Positions 17,845-27,017 of a stretch of 64,000 nt of DNA are shown here, in pieces. The notes under the pieces are model-generated. The model had not been told where the DNA came from, did no database searches, and saw only the letters and a program-made list of their open reading frames with translations. Each line of letters begins with the position of its first letter. The stretch's first letter is position 1. This DNA comes from Mucilaginibacter terrigena. GTDB lineage: Bacteria > Bacteroidota > Bacteroidia > Sphingobacteriales > Sphingobacteriaceae. Location of the stretch: assembly GCF_004168255.1 (NCBI RefSeq), contig NZ_SEWG01000003.1, positions 372,001 through 436,000 on the forward strand. The letters are read 5' to 3'. Position numbers and translations under genes: made by a program.

Positions 17845-19428
17845 ATGAGTTTAGAAATAAAAGTTCCGCCGGTAGGCGAATCCATTACCGAAGTAACATT
17901 ATCAGCCTGGAAAAAAAAGGATGGTGAACATGTAGAGATGGACGAAGTGATAGCCGAGTTGGAATCAGACAAAGCAACCTTTGAGCTTACTGCCGAAAAG
18001 GCCGGAACTTTAAAAACAGTTGCATCCGAAGGCGACACATTAACTATCGGCGCGGTTGTAGCAACTGTTGAGGAAGGCGGCGCAGCTTCTGCGGATAAAG
18101 CGCCTGCCGCACCTATTGCTGCCAAAGACGAGCCTGCTAAAGCAGATAGCCCGGCAGCGCCTGCAAACGCGCCTGCCCCCGCACCTGCGCAAGGCGGTTC
18201 TTCGTCATTAGAGATAAAAGTACCTACGGTTGGTGAATCTATCACCGAAGTAACATTATCGCGCTGGATCAAAAAAGACGGTGAGACAGTTGAAATGGAC
18301 GAAGCCATTGCCGAACTGGAATCTGATAAAGCAACATTTGAGCTTACAGCCGAAAAAGCCGGAACATTAAAAACCATAGCTAAAGAAGGTGACACCCTTG
18401 CCATTGGCGCGGTGGTATGTACTATTGAAGGTAATGGCGCTACGGCCCCGGCTGCTGCACCCATCAGTCAGGCAATGGCCGATAAAGCGAATGAATCTCC
18501 GCAAACCGCCCCATCAAAAGGAACAACCTATGCATCGGGCACACCATCGCCTGCTGCTGCAAAAATTTTAGCTGAAAAAGGTGTTGAAACTTCATCAGTT
18601 AACGGCACCGGTGTTGATGGCCGTATCACCAAAGGTGATGCCCTTAATGCACAGGTAGAAAGTCAAAAGTCAAAAGTAGAAAGTCAAAAACCTGCCGCAC
18701 CTCAAACCCCGCAACCGGCACCTGGCGCAAGAAGCGATCGCAGGGAAAAGATGTCGTCGTTACGTAAAACAGTTGCCAAACGTTTGGTGGCTGTTAAAAG
18801 CGAAACAGCTATGCTAACTACTTTTAACGAAGTAGATATGGCACCGATAATGGAACTGCGCGGTAAATACAAGGATAAGTTTAAAGAAAAACACGGTGTT
18901 GGCCTTGGCTTTATGTCGTTTTTTACAAAGGCAGTTACCGAAGCTTTGAAAGAATGGCCTGCTGTTGGCGCGCGTATTGAGGGCGAAGAAATAGTTTACA
19001 GTAATTTTGCTGATATCTCTATCGCTGTATCAGCACCAAAAGGATTGGTAGTACCGGTTATCCGCAATGCGGAAAGCATGAGCCTTGCCGAAATTGAAAA
19101 GGCCATTGTGGTACTTGCAGGCAAAGCCCGCGAAAGCAAACTTACACTGGAAGAAATGACAGGCGGAACGTTCACTATCACTAACGGTGGTGTGTTTGGT
19201 TCCATGATGTCGACCCCGATATTAAACTCGCCGCAATCGGCTATTTTGGGTATGCACAATATTATCGAGCGCCCGGTTGCCGTAAACGGGCAAGTGGTTA
19301 TCCGCCCGATGATGTACCTGGCCCTGTCATACGATCACCGCATTATTGACGGCCGCGAATCGGTAAGCTTCCTGGTACGTGTAAAACAATTGCTGGAAGA
19401 CCCGGCGAGGTTACTGTTAGGAGTGTAA
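17845..19428 (+). CDS. sucB: 2-oxoglutarate dehydrogenase E2 with two lipoyl domains
   Basis: A 527-residue dihydrolipoyl succinyltransferase. It carries two nearly identical lipoyl domains (lipoyl Lys at ~43 and ~162 in ESDKATFEL), Ala/Pro linkers, the E1/E3-binding domain (~233-266, [13 protein letters not shown] and [10 protein letters not shown]), and the catalytic domain with [16 protein letters not shown] and [12 protein letters not shown] (catalytic His ~498). E. coli SucB has one lipoyl domain. The linker after the binding domain holds [12 protein letters not shown] (~271-282), encoded by a tandem repeat of the intergenic short-word type. A terminator follows. Confidence 0.96.
   Translation: MSLEIKVPPVGESITEVTLSAWKKKDGEHVEMDEVIAELESDKATFELTAEKAGTLKTVASEGDTLTIGAVVATVEEGGAASADKAPAAPIAAKDEPAKADSPAAPANAPAPAPAQGGSSSLEIKVPTVGESITEVTLSRWIKKDGETVEMDEAIAELESDKATFELTAEKAGTLKTIAKEGDTLAIGAVVCTIEGNGATAPAAAPISQAMADKANESPQTAPSKGTTYASGTPSPAAAKILAEKGVETSSVNGTGVDGRITKGDALNAQVESQKSKVESQKPAAPQTPQPAPGARSDRREKMSSLRKTVAKRLVAVKSETAMLTTFNEVDMAPIMELRGKYKDKFKEKHGVGLGFMSFFTKAVTEALKEWPAVGARIEGEEIVYSNFADISIAVSAPKGLVVPVIRNAESMSLAEIEKAIVVLAGKARESKLTLEEMTGGTFTITNGGVFGSMMSTPILNSPQSAILGMHNIIERPVAVNGQVVIRPMMYLALSYDHRIIDGRESVSFLVRVKQLLEDPARLLLGV
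18655..18690 (+). repeat. In-frame short-word repeat inside sucB
   Basis: The DNA words AGTCAAAAGTCAAAAGTAG and GAAAGTCAAAAA form a degenerate tandem repeat read as [12 protein letters not shown]. Its base pattern differs from the Ala/Pro linker around it and matches the style of the intergenic short-word repeats of this window. Confidence 0.65.
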
Positions 19429-19451
19429 GTTTAATTCTAAAAATAATACAT

Positions 19452-19476
19452 AAGCCCGGTTTTGCCGGGCTTTTTT
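19452..19476 (+). terminator. Rho-independent terminator of sucAB
   Basis: Arms AAGCCCGG and CCGGGCTT with a 5-base loop, followed by a run of Ts, 23 bases after the sucB stop. Confidence 0.88.
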
Positions 19477-19504
19477 GTTTAATGTATATTGAATATATTT
19501 GTAT

Positions 19505-19678
19505 ATGGGCAAAGTAATAGAAATTGACAAAACCACTACCCGTAGCCAATTGGATAAAGAGCTCGATAAACTTCCTAATAAGAAAGACCCCATTGACTTA
19601 AATAAATATTTTGGTAAAGTTAAGTTTGGAGTTGACGGCCTGGAGTATCAATTAAAGAGCAGGGATGAGTGGAGATAG
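19505..19678 (+). CDS. Probable antitoxin of a PIN-domain module
   Basis: A 57-residue, highly charged protein (MGKVIEIDKTTTRSQLDKEL, later DPIDLNKYFGKVKFGVDG, ending SRDEWR). It overlaps the start of the PIN-domain toxin gene by 14 bases, the normal layout of VapBC-type pairs. No AbrB, RHH or Phd motif is obvious; the C-terminal YFGKVKFGVDG segment could be the toxin-binding part. Similar small ORFs precede PIN genes in Bacteroidota. The name rests on context. Confidence 0.65.
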   Translation: MGKVIEIDKTTTRSQLDKELDKLPNKKDPIDLNKYFGKVKFGVDGLEYQLKSRDEWR

Positions 19679-20036
19679 TATTGTTATTGATACCTCATTA
19701 ATAATAAATTTATTTAATGGTGTTGATGAAGTTAAAACCTTAATTAACGGGCGCAACTTATTTGTTTCTATAATTTCGGAAATAGAGGTTTTAAGTTTTT
19801 CCGGACTTTCGGTAACTGACAAAGATCTACTAAAAGATTTCCTATCTAAATGTCATATAGTAGATATTGAACCTGCAATAAAGGATTTGACTATAAATCT
19901 AAGATCTCAATCTAAAATAAAGTTACCCGATGCCGTTATTGCAGCCACAGCAATATATTACGATCTGCCTTTATTTACGATGGATAAAGGATTTAATAGG
20001 CTGCCTGATTTACAAGCCGTAATATTATCCCTTTAA
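19665..20036 (+). CDS. PIN-domain ribonuclease toxin, VapC-like
   Basis: A 123-residue PIN domain. The four acidic residues that bind Mg/Mn are present: Asp in IVIDTSLIINLF, Glu in IISEIEVL, Asp in IKLPDAVIAATAIY and Asp in LFTMDKGFNRL. Such toxins cut tRNA or other RNA when freed from their antitoxin. With all four residues intact it is likely active. The region is more AT-rich than its neighbours, consistent with acquired DNA. Confidence 0.85.
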   Translation: MSGDSIVIDTSLIINLFNGVDEVKTLINGRNLFVSIISEIEVLSFSGLSVTDKDLLKDFLSKCHIVDIEPAIKDLTINLRSQSKIKLPDAVIAATAIYYDLPLFTMDKGFNRLPDLQAVILSL

Positions 20037-20039
20037 AGT

Positions 20040-20498
20040 TTATACCAACCTCCTCAACGCCATTACATACCCAATGTGCATCCCATCGTGGAATGGTACA
20101 AAGTTAATTGCTTCTTCAATATTATTTATCTGTACGCCGTAGCGGGTTGCCCACGGGGTGTAATTGTCAAATAAATGGTTATTATAGTCGGCCCCTAACT
20201 GGTCAATACTTGATATCAGCAGGCTTTTAATTATCTCAACTTCGGCACTATCAATAAATCCGTTTGGTTTGGTATCCGGGCGGTATGGTGTGTAATATTT
20301 ATCGTCTACTACAAATGGCACATTGGCACGTGTATAGCAAACGCCTTGCTGGGCCGATATAACGTGTGCCACGTTCCATATTATATTATTGTTGAAACCA
20401 GCCGGCACTTTGTTCAATTGCTCGATTGTAAGGTTTTCTATCAAATGCAATAAATGCTGGCGGGTTACACGCAGTGTGGTTAAAGTATTGGTTATCAT
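20040..20498 (-). CDS. DinB-family protein
   Basis: A 152-residue four-helix protein of the DinB/YfiT type. Metal-binding His residues are likely in IIWNVAHVISAQQ (~45) and FHDGMHIGYVMALRRL (two His near ~140), matching the three-His layout. Members are thiol transferases or of unknown role. It converges on the PIN toxin, with 3 bases between the stops. Confidence 0.8.
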   Translation of the reverse strand: MITNTLTTLRVTRQHLLHLIENLTIEQLNKVPAGFNNNIIWNVAHVISAQQGVCYTRANVPFVVDDKYYTPYRPDTKPNGFIDSAEVEIIKSLLISSIDQLGADYNNHLFDNYTPWATRYGVQINNIEEAINFVPFHDGMHIGYVMALRRLV

Positions 20499-20588
20499 AA
20501 TTCAAATATTGATTTTTTACAGTGATAAATATTAATGCTAATGTAAATTAAGCTGTTTTAAGTTCGCGATAGCATATCGCTTTTATTT

Positions 20589-20597
20589 TACCTTTGC
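20589..20597 (+). promoter_or_regulatory. Bacteroidota -7 element for the GT39 gene
   Basis: TACCTTTGC is an exact match to TAnnTTTGC, 15 bases before the ATG. No clear -33 box. Confidence 0.5.
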
Positions 20598-20612
20598 ATT
20601 TCATTAAAAGCA

Positions 20613-22334
20613 ATGCCGCCAACAACTGTAAGCAACCCCGTCCAGTCAAATAAACCAATATGGTACTTCATATTGTGCTGGACGATACTAAACGCCATAC
20701 AAGCCTACACTTTAGAACTGCATGCCGACGAAGCCTATTACTGGATGTTTGCCCAAAAGCTCGACTGGGGATATTTCTACCATCCGCCGATGGTGGCGCT
20801 GTTCATCAAAATAGGGGATACGATTTTCCATAACGAGCTTGGCTTGCGGCTAATAACCGTACTTACAGATAGCCTTGCAATATACCTGCTTTGGCTCATT
20901 GTAAAAAAGTATACTGTAAGCGCAAAATGGTTTATTTTGCTGGTATCGGGTGTTTTGGTATTTCATGTTTATGGGTTTACCAGCACGCCCGATGCGCCCT
21001 TGTTTTTTTTCGCGGTGCTGTTTTACTACTTCTACCAGCGGTACATTGATAATGATAGCTGGCTAACGGCTTTAATTATAGGGCTGGTGGTTGCGTGTTT
21101 GCTTTATAGCAAGTATCATGGGGTATTGCTTGTTGGGTTTACCCTGCTATCAAACCTGAATTTATTTAAACGCAGAACATTTTACCTGGCTATATTAACG
21201 GGGCTGCTTGCCTATACGCCGCATATTTTATGGCAAATGCACCGGGGTTTCCCGGCGGTTAACTACCAGTTGTTCGAGCGGTCGGCAGCGTTAGGGTACG
21301 ATGTAAGTATAAGCACTACTTTTATTGTGGGGCAACTTTTATTGGGCGGAGCTTTAATAAGCTGGTACCTGTTTTATCGTGCGTTTACCACCAAAATAAC
21401 CAATATTTTTACCCGCTGTTTAATGGTAAATGCAATTGGCACATTTAGCTTTTTTTTGCTGAATACTTTAAAAGTTAACGTTCAGCCCCATTATACACTC
21501 ATTGGGTTTATACCTTTGACCTGCCTGGCGCTCATCAGCTTTCAGCGGCAAAATTTTAATGCCGGGTGGTTTCGCAGGCTGGCTATTGCCAACCTTGTAC
21601 TGATACTTGTTTTAAGGTTGACATTGATAGCAGGAATACCGATTGTAAAAAAGGCGGAAGCACTAAAAAGCTATTTTGGTTTCCACGAGTGGGCTAACCT
21701 GGTGCATAAAAAGGCGGGCAATGCCTTTGTGGTAATGGACGAAGGGTTTCAAAATCCATCCAAATACAGCTTTTACACCAATAGTTTAAAGGGATTCGCG
21801 TACGATTCGCGCTACTATGGCCGTACCATGTTTGATATCTGGCCCATGGAAGATAGCCTGCAGCACCAACGCGTTTATTACCTGCTTAAACATAAGGTGC
21901 CCGGTACTACAACCGATAGTATTAAATGCGAAGCAGGCACCTGGTATGGCGGTTGGGTTGATGATACACGCACCTATCAAAAAATTGCTATACAAACCCC
22001 AGCGACCGAAATTAAAGCCAAACCCGGCCAGGAATTGGAATTTGACCTTACTATAACTAACCCATACCCGTTTGCTGTTAACTTTACCAACATGGTTTAT
22101 AAGCACCCGGTAACACTGGAAGCCTGCTTTTTTACACACCTTACGCCTGTAAGTGTGCAGAAGGCCGATAGCACCTTTAATAATATTTGGCTGGGGGCAG
22201 GGCAGAGGGCGCGATTTAAAATGCTGGTAAATGCACCCAGGCAAAAAGGTACTTTCGATCTGTTTTTTTCGTTACGTACCGAACCATTCGCGGGCAGCAA
22301 AAACAGCGGGATAATAAAGTTTACAGTTGAATAA
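20613..22334 (+). CDS. GT39-type membrane glycosyltransferase, ArnT-like
   Basis: A 573-residue protein with about ten membrane helices over residues 15-350 and a soluble C-terminal domain (~360-573). The first extracytoplasmic loop holds LHADEAYYWMFAQKLDWGYFYHPPMVAL, the acidic/aromatic signature of GT39/ArnT enzymes that use polyprenyl-linked sugars. The acceptor (lipid A, protein or other glycan) cannot be told. The C-terminal part looks like a beta-sandwich. A putative outer-membrane protein follows 12 bases downstream. Confidence 0.85.
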   Translation: MPPTTVSNPVQSNKPIWYFILCWTILNAIQAYTLELHADEAYYWMFAQKLDWGYFYHPPMVALFIKIGDTIFHNELGLRLITVLTDSLAIYLLWLIVKKYTVSAKWFILLVSGVLVFHVYGFTSTPDAPLFFFAVLFYYFYQRYIDNDSWLTALIIGLVVACLLYSKYHGVLLVGFTLLSNLNLFKRRTFYLAILTGLLAYTPHILWQMHRGFPAVNYQLFERSAALGYDVSISTTFIVGQLLLGGALISWYLFYRAFTTKITNIFTRCLMVNAIGTFSFFLLNTLKVNVQPHYTLIGFIPLTCLALISFQRQNFNAGWFRRLAIANLVLILVLRLTLIAGIPIVKKAEALKSYFGFHEWANLVHKKAGNAFVVMDEGFQNPSKYSFYTNSLKGFAYDSRYYGRTMFDIWPMEDSLQHQRVYYLLKHKVPGTTTDSIKCEAGTWYGGWVDDTRTYQKIAIQTPATEIKAKPGQELEFDLTITNPYPFAVNFTNMVYKHPVTLEACFFTHLTPVSVQKADSTFNNIWLGAGQRARFKMLVNAPRQKGTFDLFFSLRTEPFAGSKNSGIIKFTVE

Positions 22335-22346
22335 TTACGACAGGGC

Positions 22347-23369
22347 ATGATCAGGAAGATATACATCATTTTACTAATAATCACACTAACAGCAGGGGCA
22401 GCAAGCGCACAAAACGTTGATTTTCATGTTAACGGCATGGGCTTTTTTGACAACCGCGAGTACAAGGAGTTTGTAACTCGCTCGCGAACGTACTCGGGTG
22501 TGCGTATAACTGCCGATGTTGGGTTTAATATCGATAGCAATAACCACTTTATTTTTGGTGCAAATGCCCTGCACGAGTTTGGCGGCAACCCGTTTTTTGT
22601 ACGCGTTAACCCGGTAGCCTATTACAGCCATACCGGTAAAAACTGGCTGTTTAACGCCGGCGCTTTCCCGCGCGAAGGCCTGTTGACCGATTACCCCCGC
22701 TCGATGCTGAACGATACCCTGCGCTATTTTCGACCCAATTTAGAAGGTTTGCTAACGCGATTTAAAAGCGACCATGTTACCGAAACCGTTTGGATTGATT
22801 GGGTTAGCCGCCAAACCAATGTGGATAGGGAGCAGTTCCTGTTCGGGTTTTCGGGTAAATACCAGCCATCGCTTAACGCGCCGTTTTACCTGGCGCATTA
22901 TTTCTTTTTGCTGCACGATGCCGGCCCCGCTATAGCCATTCCAAATGATCATATCCGCGATAACGGCGCGGCGCAGGTAAGGCTTGGCGCAAACCTAAGC
23001 CATAAAACCTTCCTCGATTCATTAAGCTTTGAAGCAGGTGGCATGCTATCGTTAGAACGCAGCAGGGGTATAGATGGCTGGCAGAAGCCAAAGGGTTTAG
23101 TAATAAGCGCCTACGCAAGCTATAAACGCTTTGCCCTTAACGATGAATTTTACAAAGGCGATGGCCATCACATTGCCTTTGGCGATGCCTATTACCAGTA
23201 CAAAACCTACAACAGGCTTGATATTATTTACACCCCGTTTATTGCCAAAGGGCTGAAAGGGCAGTTTGTGCTAAGCTTACATAATACGCCGGGCAATTTC
23301 AGTAACCAGGAGGCGTTCAGGCTAACCTACGATATAGGCAGAAAGAATTTGGTAAAGTTTAAGGATTAG
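22347..23369 (+). CDS. Conserved outer-membrane beta-barrel-like protein
   Basis: A 340-residue secreted protein with a Sec signal (MIRKIYIILLIITLTAGAASA, cut near SAQ). The mature chain is rich in aromatic residues with alternating strands (FIFGANALHEFGGNPFFVRVNPVAYYSH, LRYFRPNLEG, AYYQYKTYNRLDIIYTPF) but ends without a classical barrel aromatic. It follows the GT39 gene closely, so a joint envelope role is possible. The family is not recognised by name. Confidence 0.65.
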   Translation: MIRKIYIILLIITLTAGAASAQNVDFHVNGMGFFDNREYKEFVTRSRTYSGVRITADVGFNIDSNNHFIFGANALHEFGGNPFFVRVNPVAYYSHTGKNWLFNAGAFPREGLLTDYPRSMLNDTLRYFRPNLEGLLTRFKSDHVTETVWIDWVSRQTNVDREQFLFGFSGKYQPSLNAPFYLAHYFFLLHDAGPAIAIPNDHIRDNGAAQVRLGANLSHKTFLDSLSFEAGGMLSLERSRGIDGWQKPKGLVISAYASYKRFALNDEFYKGDGHHIAFGDAYYQYKTYNRLDIIYTPFIAKGLKGQFVLSLHNTPGNFSNQEAFRLTYDIGRKNLVKFKD

Positions 23370-23390
23370 GAAGATTACTTCAAAACCTGT

Positions 23391-23514
23391 CTGTTATTTC
23401 GAGCGTGCAGGGAGAGATTGTGCGTTGGGGCGATGAGAAATCTTATACACCGTGCATCCCGCTACTTATTGCTTTTATAAGATTTCTGCTGGTTCATCGT
23501 TCGAAATGGCATAG
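23391..23514. repeat. Dispersed inverted repeat, GAGAAATCTT family
   Basis: Outer arms TTATTTCGAGCG and CGTTCGAAATGGCATA and inner arms GAGAAATCTTATA and TATAAGATTTCTG form a nested imperfect palindrome. A close relative lies at 36116-36212, where it invades a coding start. Confidence 0.75.
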
Positions 23515-23547
23515 TTTTTTTATTTTCGCAATCCTATTTCAACCCCT

Positions 23548-24258
23548 ATGAAAAAAATACTGATTTTGCTTTCGCTGATTACCCTATTTGTTCCCTGCAA
23601 ACTTTTCGCGCAGAATAGCCGCTTTTCGGGCTGGGTGGGAGTATTCCATACACAAAAATTTTCGCCAAAATGGGGCGCGTCATTTGATGCGCAATTCCGT
23701 TCGGCAAACCATTACGATTATTTGCAGAACGTATTACTGCGCCCGTCGGTAAATTATTACTTTGGTAACAAAATGGCCGCTTTGGGATATGCTTATATTG
23801 CTACCAATAATCATTTAGATAACGGAACGGAAACCTTTCGGCCCGAGAGCCGCATATGGGAACAGCTTATCATCAATACTAAAATTGGCCGGGTAAGTAC
23901 TTTGCAGCACCGGTTTAGGTTAGAGCAGCGCTTTTTGGGTAATACCACTTCTAAAAACGATAACTACTTTGCCCAGCGGCTGCGATATTTTGCAAGGGCG
24001 GTTGTTCCCCTCAAAAAAACAGATGCATTTAGCAAAGGCGCGTTTGTAGGTTTGCAGAACGAGGTATTTGCCAACGTGCAGAATAGCAATAAGGTAAATA
24101 AGCACTTTTTTGATCAGAACCGTGCATACGTGGCCTTAGGTTATCGCCTGCATAAAAAAGCCGATGTGGAGTTTGGCTACCTTAACCAGTTTGTGCAACA
24201 AGCAACAGGTACCTACTTTAACCATGTTTTGCAGGCAGCGGTTTATACAAGATTTTAA
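23548..24258 (+). CDS. DUF2490-type outer-membrane protein
   Basis: A 236-residue protein with a signal peptide (MKKILILLSLITLFVPCKLF, cut near FAQ) and the DUF2490 pattern: SGWVGVFHTQKFSPKWGASFDAQFR, LLRPSVNYYFGNKMAALGYAY, TLQHRFRLEQRF, a QRLRYF strand and a final aromatic (AAVYTRF). This is the expected sequence of a 10-12-strand barrel. Function of the family is unknown. It stands alone behind a dispersed repeat. Confidence 0.82.
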   Translation: MKKILILLSLITLFVPCKLFAQNSRFSGWVGVFHTQKFSPKWGASFDAQFRSANHYDYLQNVLLRPSVNYYFGNKMAALGYAYIATNNHLDNGTETFRPESRIWEQLIINTKIGRVSTLQHRFRLEQRFLGNTTSKNDNYFAQRLRYFARAVVPLKKTDAFSKGAFVGLQNEVFANVQNSNKVNKHFFDQNRAYVALGYRLHKKADVEFGYLNQFVQQATGTYFNHVLQAAVYTRF

Positions 24259-24306
24259 CCGCGAAATAAGGCAGTATAATAAACGTTAAAGTTTATATCT
24301 TGCAAT

Positions 24307-25227
24307 ATGCCCACACTTAGTAACAACCAACATATAAGGCAGCTGGCCAATCTGGAATTGCTTGCCCGGCAGGTTGTTGAGGGGTTTATAACCGGGTTGC
24401 ACCAAAGCCCGTTTCATGGGTTTTCGGTTGAGTTTGCCGAGCACAGGCTGTATAACAACGGCGAATCCGTAAAAAATATCGACTGGAAGCTGCTTGCACG
24501 CACCGATAAGCTTTTTGTAAAACAGTTTGAGGAAGAAACCAACCTGCGTTGCTTTTTATTGCTGGATACCTCATCAAGCATGAACTTCCCGGCAGAGGGG
24601 ATTAATAAGCTGCAATTTTCTATTTATGCTACTGCCTCGCTCATGTACCTGTTTAAGAAACAGCGCGATGCTTTCGGGCTTTGCCTTTTCTCTGATAAGA
24701 TGGATTGGATGAGCCCGGCGCGGTCAACTTCAACACATCTTTTTCACCTTTATGCCGAACTGGAAAAAGCTTACGATAACCCTAAGCAAAGCACCGCTAC
24801 CAATATTACGCAGGTATTGCACCATATAGCAGCTGAGATCCATCAGCGCTCGATGGTGATCATTTTCAGCGATATGCTGGAGAATAGTTTAAACCCCGAA
24901 AAAACACAGCAGCTTTTTGCCGCCATACAGCATTTGAAGTTTAAAAAACACGAAGTGATCATTTTTAATGTAACCAGCAGGCAAAAGGAGCTGGACTTTG
25001 ATTTTGATAACCGCCCACATCATTTTGTTGATATTGAGACAGGCACCGAGGTTCGTGTGCATCCCAATAAGATCCGCGGCAGCTATCAATCGGCACTACG
25101 CGATTACCGCCACCAACTGCAACTGAAATGCGCCCAGCACCATATACAACTGGTAGATGCCGATATTGAGCAGGGATATAACGGCATTTTAAAAGAATAC
25201 CTGATCAAAAGGAATAGCATGATCTAA
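24307..25227 (+). CDS. DUF58 domain protein with VWA-like fold
   Basis: A 306-residue cytoplasmic protein. Residues ~30-65 hold the DUF58 core (HQSPFHGFSVEFAEHRLYNNG and VKNIDWKLLARTDKLFVKQFEEE in pieces), followed by a von Willebrand A-like domain with LLDTSSSMNF (MIDAS-like DxSxS) and SMVIIFSDMLEN. DUF58 proteins usually accompany MoxR ATPases and membrane VWA proteins, but no such neighbour is visible here, so it is an orphan member. Confidence 0.88.
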   Translation: MPTLSNNQHIRQLANLELLARQVVEGFITGLHQSPFHGFSVEFAEHRLYNNGESVKNIDWKLLARTDKLFVKQFEEETNLRCFLLLDTSSSMNFPAEGINKLQFSIYATASLMYLFKKQRDAFGLCLFSDKMDWMSPARSTSTHLFHLYAELEKAYDNPKQSTATNITQVLHHIAAEIHQRSMVIIFSDMLENSLNPEKTQQLFAAIQHLKFKKHEVIIFNVTSRQKELDFDFDNRPHHFVDIETGTEVRVHPNKIRGSYQSALRDYRHQLQLKCAQHHIQLVDADIEQGYNGILKEYLIKRNSMI

Positions 25228-25402
25228 AACTGCCCCGCCCAGGCAGGTAGCATTTACCAAATTAAATTAATGGAACATATTTTAAACTTTAAGCAATTAT
25301 TTGATTCCATTACGTAATATTTACACTTTATAACAAGGTTTGTGAAATTGCTGAAATCAATTTAGCAGGCGTGGTGTTAATGAATAAACGCATCTATTTA
25401 GT

Positions 25403-26872
25403 ATGAGACTTTCTGTAGAACGAAAACCAATAAGAGTAAATCCCGATCCGAAGCGTGTAATTGCAAGATTTTTCTTTAACGGAAACGACAGGGCGAAAGA
25501 AGTTCTGCAACGTGTGATGGGTATTTCAGAAGATACCGCTTTTGGCATTGTATCACCTTTATTGCAGGAGTATTCTAAACGCCACCGTAATATTACCCGG
25601 GTATTAAACCGCCATTGCAGCAAGTTAAAGCCGCTTTTTAACGAATTGGGAATTGATTTTGATACGCTTACTGTGTACCGTAAGTTACTGATAGGGTCGT
25701 ACTTTACGCATGAATACTCTATTGAATCGGCCGCATTTTTTAACCCGTCTATTATTGAGGACCCCGACCAAACCGAGATGGAAGACGGGCAAAGGCGCGT
25801 TATTATCAGTTTTAGAGCGGTAGGCGAGGGGCACATCTCTTCAATTACGTTCCGCAGGGCGCTGATAGATAAGGATAACCAAATAACGGTTTTGCCTGCC
25901 GGCAGTTATATCGATGAGGCCGAAATTGTGCGAAACGCGGTTTACAATAAAAAACTGTTCCTTGAAAAAGCAGCCATCACCCAGATAAATATAAATGTAC
26001 TTAACGAACTGGAAGATAAGCTCGATCACCACTTTGAATACTCTAACCTACGCCGTATCATCCTCGACTCGCAGAAACTGCAGGAAAATGATATGATGCG
26101 GCTGGAATACGATAAAGTACTTTGGCTGGCCGATTCGTACTACGAAATCGTGTTTTCGCTGGATACCGATATCTCCGACAGGGTGATCTTCCCAATATCA
26201 GAATATGAGCGTAAGGGCATAGAAGATGCCCGCTTTGTTAAGTTTGTGAACGACGATGGCACATACGCTTACTATGCTACCTACACGGCTTACGACGGCT
26301 CGTTGATCATGCCTAAACTGCTGCAAACTACCGATTTTTACAACTTTAAAATAATGCCTTTATATGGTGCAGGGGCGCAGAACAAAAACCTGGCGCTGTT
26401 TCCTCGTAAAATAAACGGCAAATACGCTATGATCTCCCGTATCGATGGATGTAATAATTACATTATGTATTCGGATAAGATAAACATTTGGGAAAAACCC
26501 GTATTGCTGCAACAGCCTAAGTTTACCTGGGAGTTTGTACAGATAGGTAACTGCGGCTCGCCTATCGAAACCAAAGATGGCTGGATAGTAATAACCCACG
26601 GGGTTGGCCCAATGCGGCGCTACGTACTGGGTGCAAGCTTGCTTAAACTGGATGACCCAACTGTAGAAATTGGCCGTTTGAAGGAACCGTTATTAGTGCC
26701 AAACAGTGATGAGCGTGAAGGTTATGTACCAAACGTGCTGTACTCCTGCGGATCCATGATCCATAATAATAAGCTTATTATACCTTACGGAATCTCTGAT
26801 TCATCAACCTCGTTCGCCGAAGTTGACCTGGACGAGTTGCTGGCTAAGTTTAAGGAAGACGGGATAGATTAA
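25403..26872 (+). CDS. GH130 family beta-mannoside phosphorylase-like enzyme
   Basis: A 489-residue protein with the five-bladed propeller motifs of GH130: GIEDARFVKFVNDDGTYAYYATYTAYDG (E-D-x-R with the catalytic Asp), MISRIDGCNNYIMYSD, IGNCGSPIETKDGWIVITHG, MRRYVLGASLLKLDDPT and GYVPNVLYSCGSMI. GH130 enzymes phosphorolyse or hydrolyse beta-mannosides (beta-1,2 or beta-1,4). There is no signal peptide, so it acts in the cytoplasm. It converges on two coupled GT4 genes, suggesting that a mannose-containing oligosaccharide or glycogen-like store is made and broken down here. Confidence 0.88.
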   Translation: MRLSVERKPIRVNPDPKRVIARFFFNGNDRAKEVLQRVMGISEDTAFGIVSPLLQEYSKRHRNITRVLNRHCSKLKPLFNELGIDFDTLTVYRKLLIGSYFTHEYSIESAAFFNPSIIEDPDQTEMEDGQRRVIISFRAVGEGHISSITFRRALIDKDNQITVLPAGSYIDEAEIVRNAVYNKKLFLEKAAITQININVLNELEDKLDHHFEYSNLRRIILDSQKLQENDMMRLEYDKVLWLADSYYEIVFSLDTDISDRVIFPISEYERKGIEDARFVKFVNDDGTYAYYATYTAYDGSLIMPKLLQTTDFYNFKIMPLYGAGAQNKNLALFPRKINGKYAMISRIDGCNNYIMYSDKINIWEKPVLLQQPKFTWEFVQIGNCGSPIETKDGWIVITHGVGPMRRYVLGASLLKLDDPTVEIGRLKEPLLVPNSDEREGYVPNVLYSCGSMIHNNKLIIPYGISDSSTSFAEVDLDELLAKFKEDGID

Positions 26873-26915
26873 TTTAAGCTGAAAAGTAGCCGCACGTGGC
26901 GACAAAATTAACCAA

Positions 26916-27011
26916 CTTGTCATCCTGAACGCAGTGAAGGATCTAATGGAGAACTGTGCAATCGGCTACATGTATGGCGGTGAGATGCTTCACTAAGTTC
27001 AGCATCACAAG
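26916..27011. repeat. Dispersed inverted repeat, GTCATCCTGAACGCAGTG family
   Basis: Left arm TTGTCATCCTGAACGCAGTG and AAGGATCT face GATGCTTCACTAAGTTCAGC and ATCACAAG on the right. This unit fills the gap between the converging GH130 and GT4 genes and could act as a bidirectional terminator. Confidence 0.7.
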
Positions 27012-27017
27012 CGGCGA

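Noticed and set aside
17838-18464. 208-residue minus-strand open frame opposite sucB
   Set aside because: It is the complement of the Ala/Pro-rich lipoyl and linker region; its Ala/Ser repeats mirror that bias and it has no independent support.
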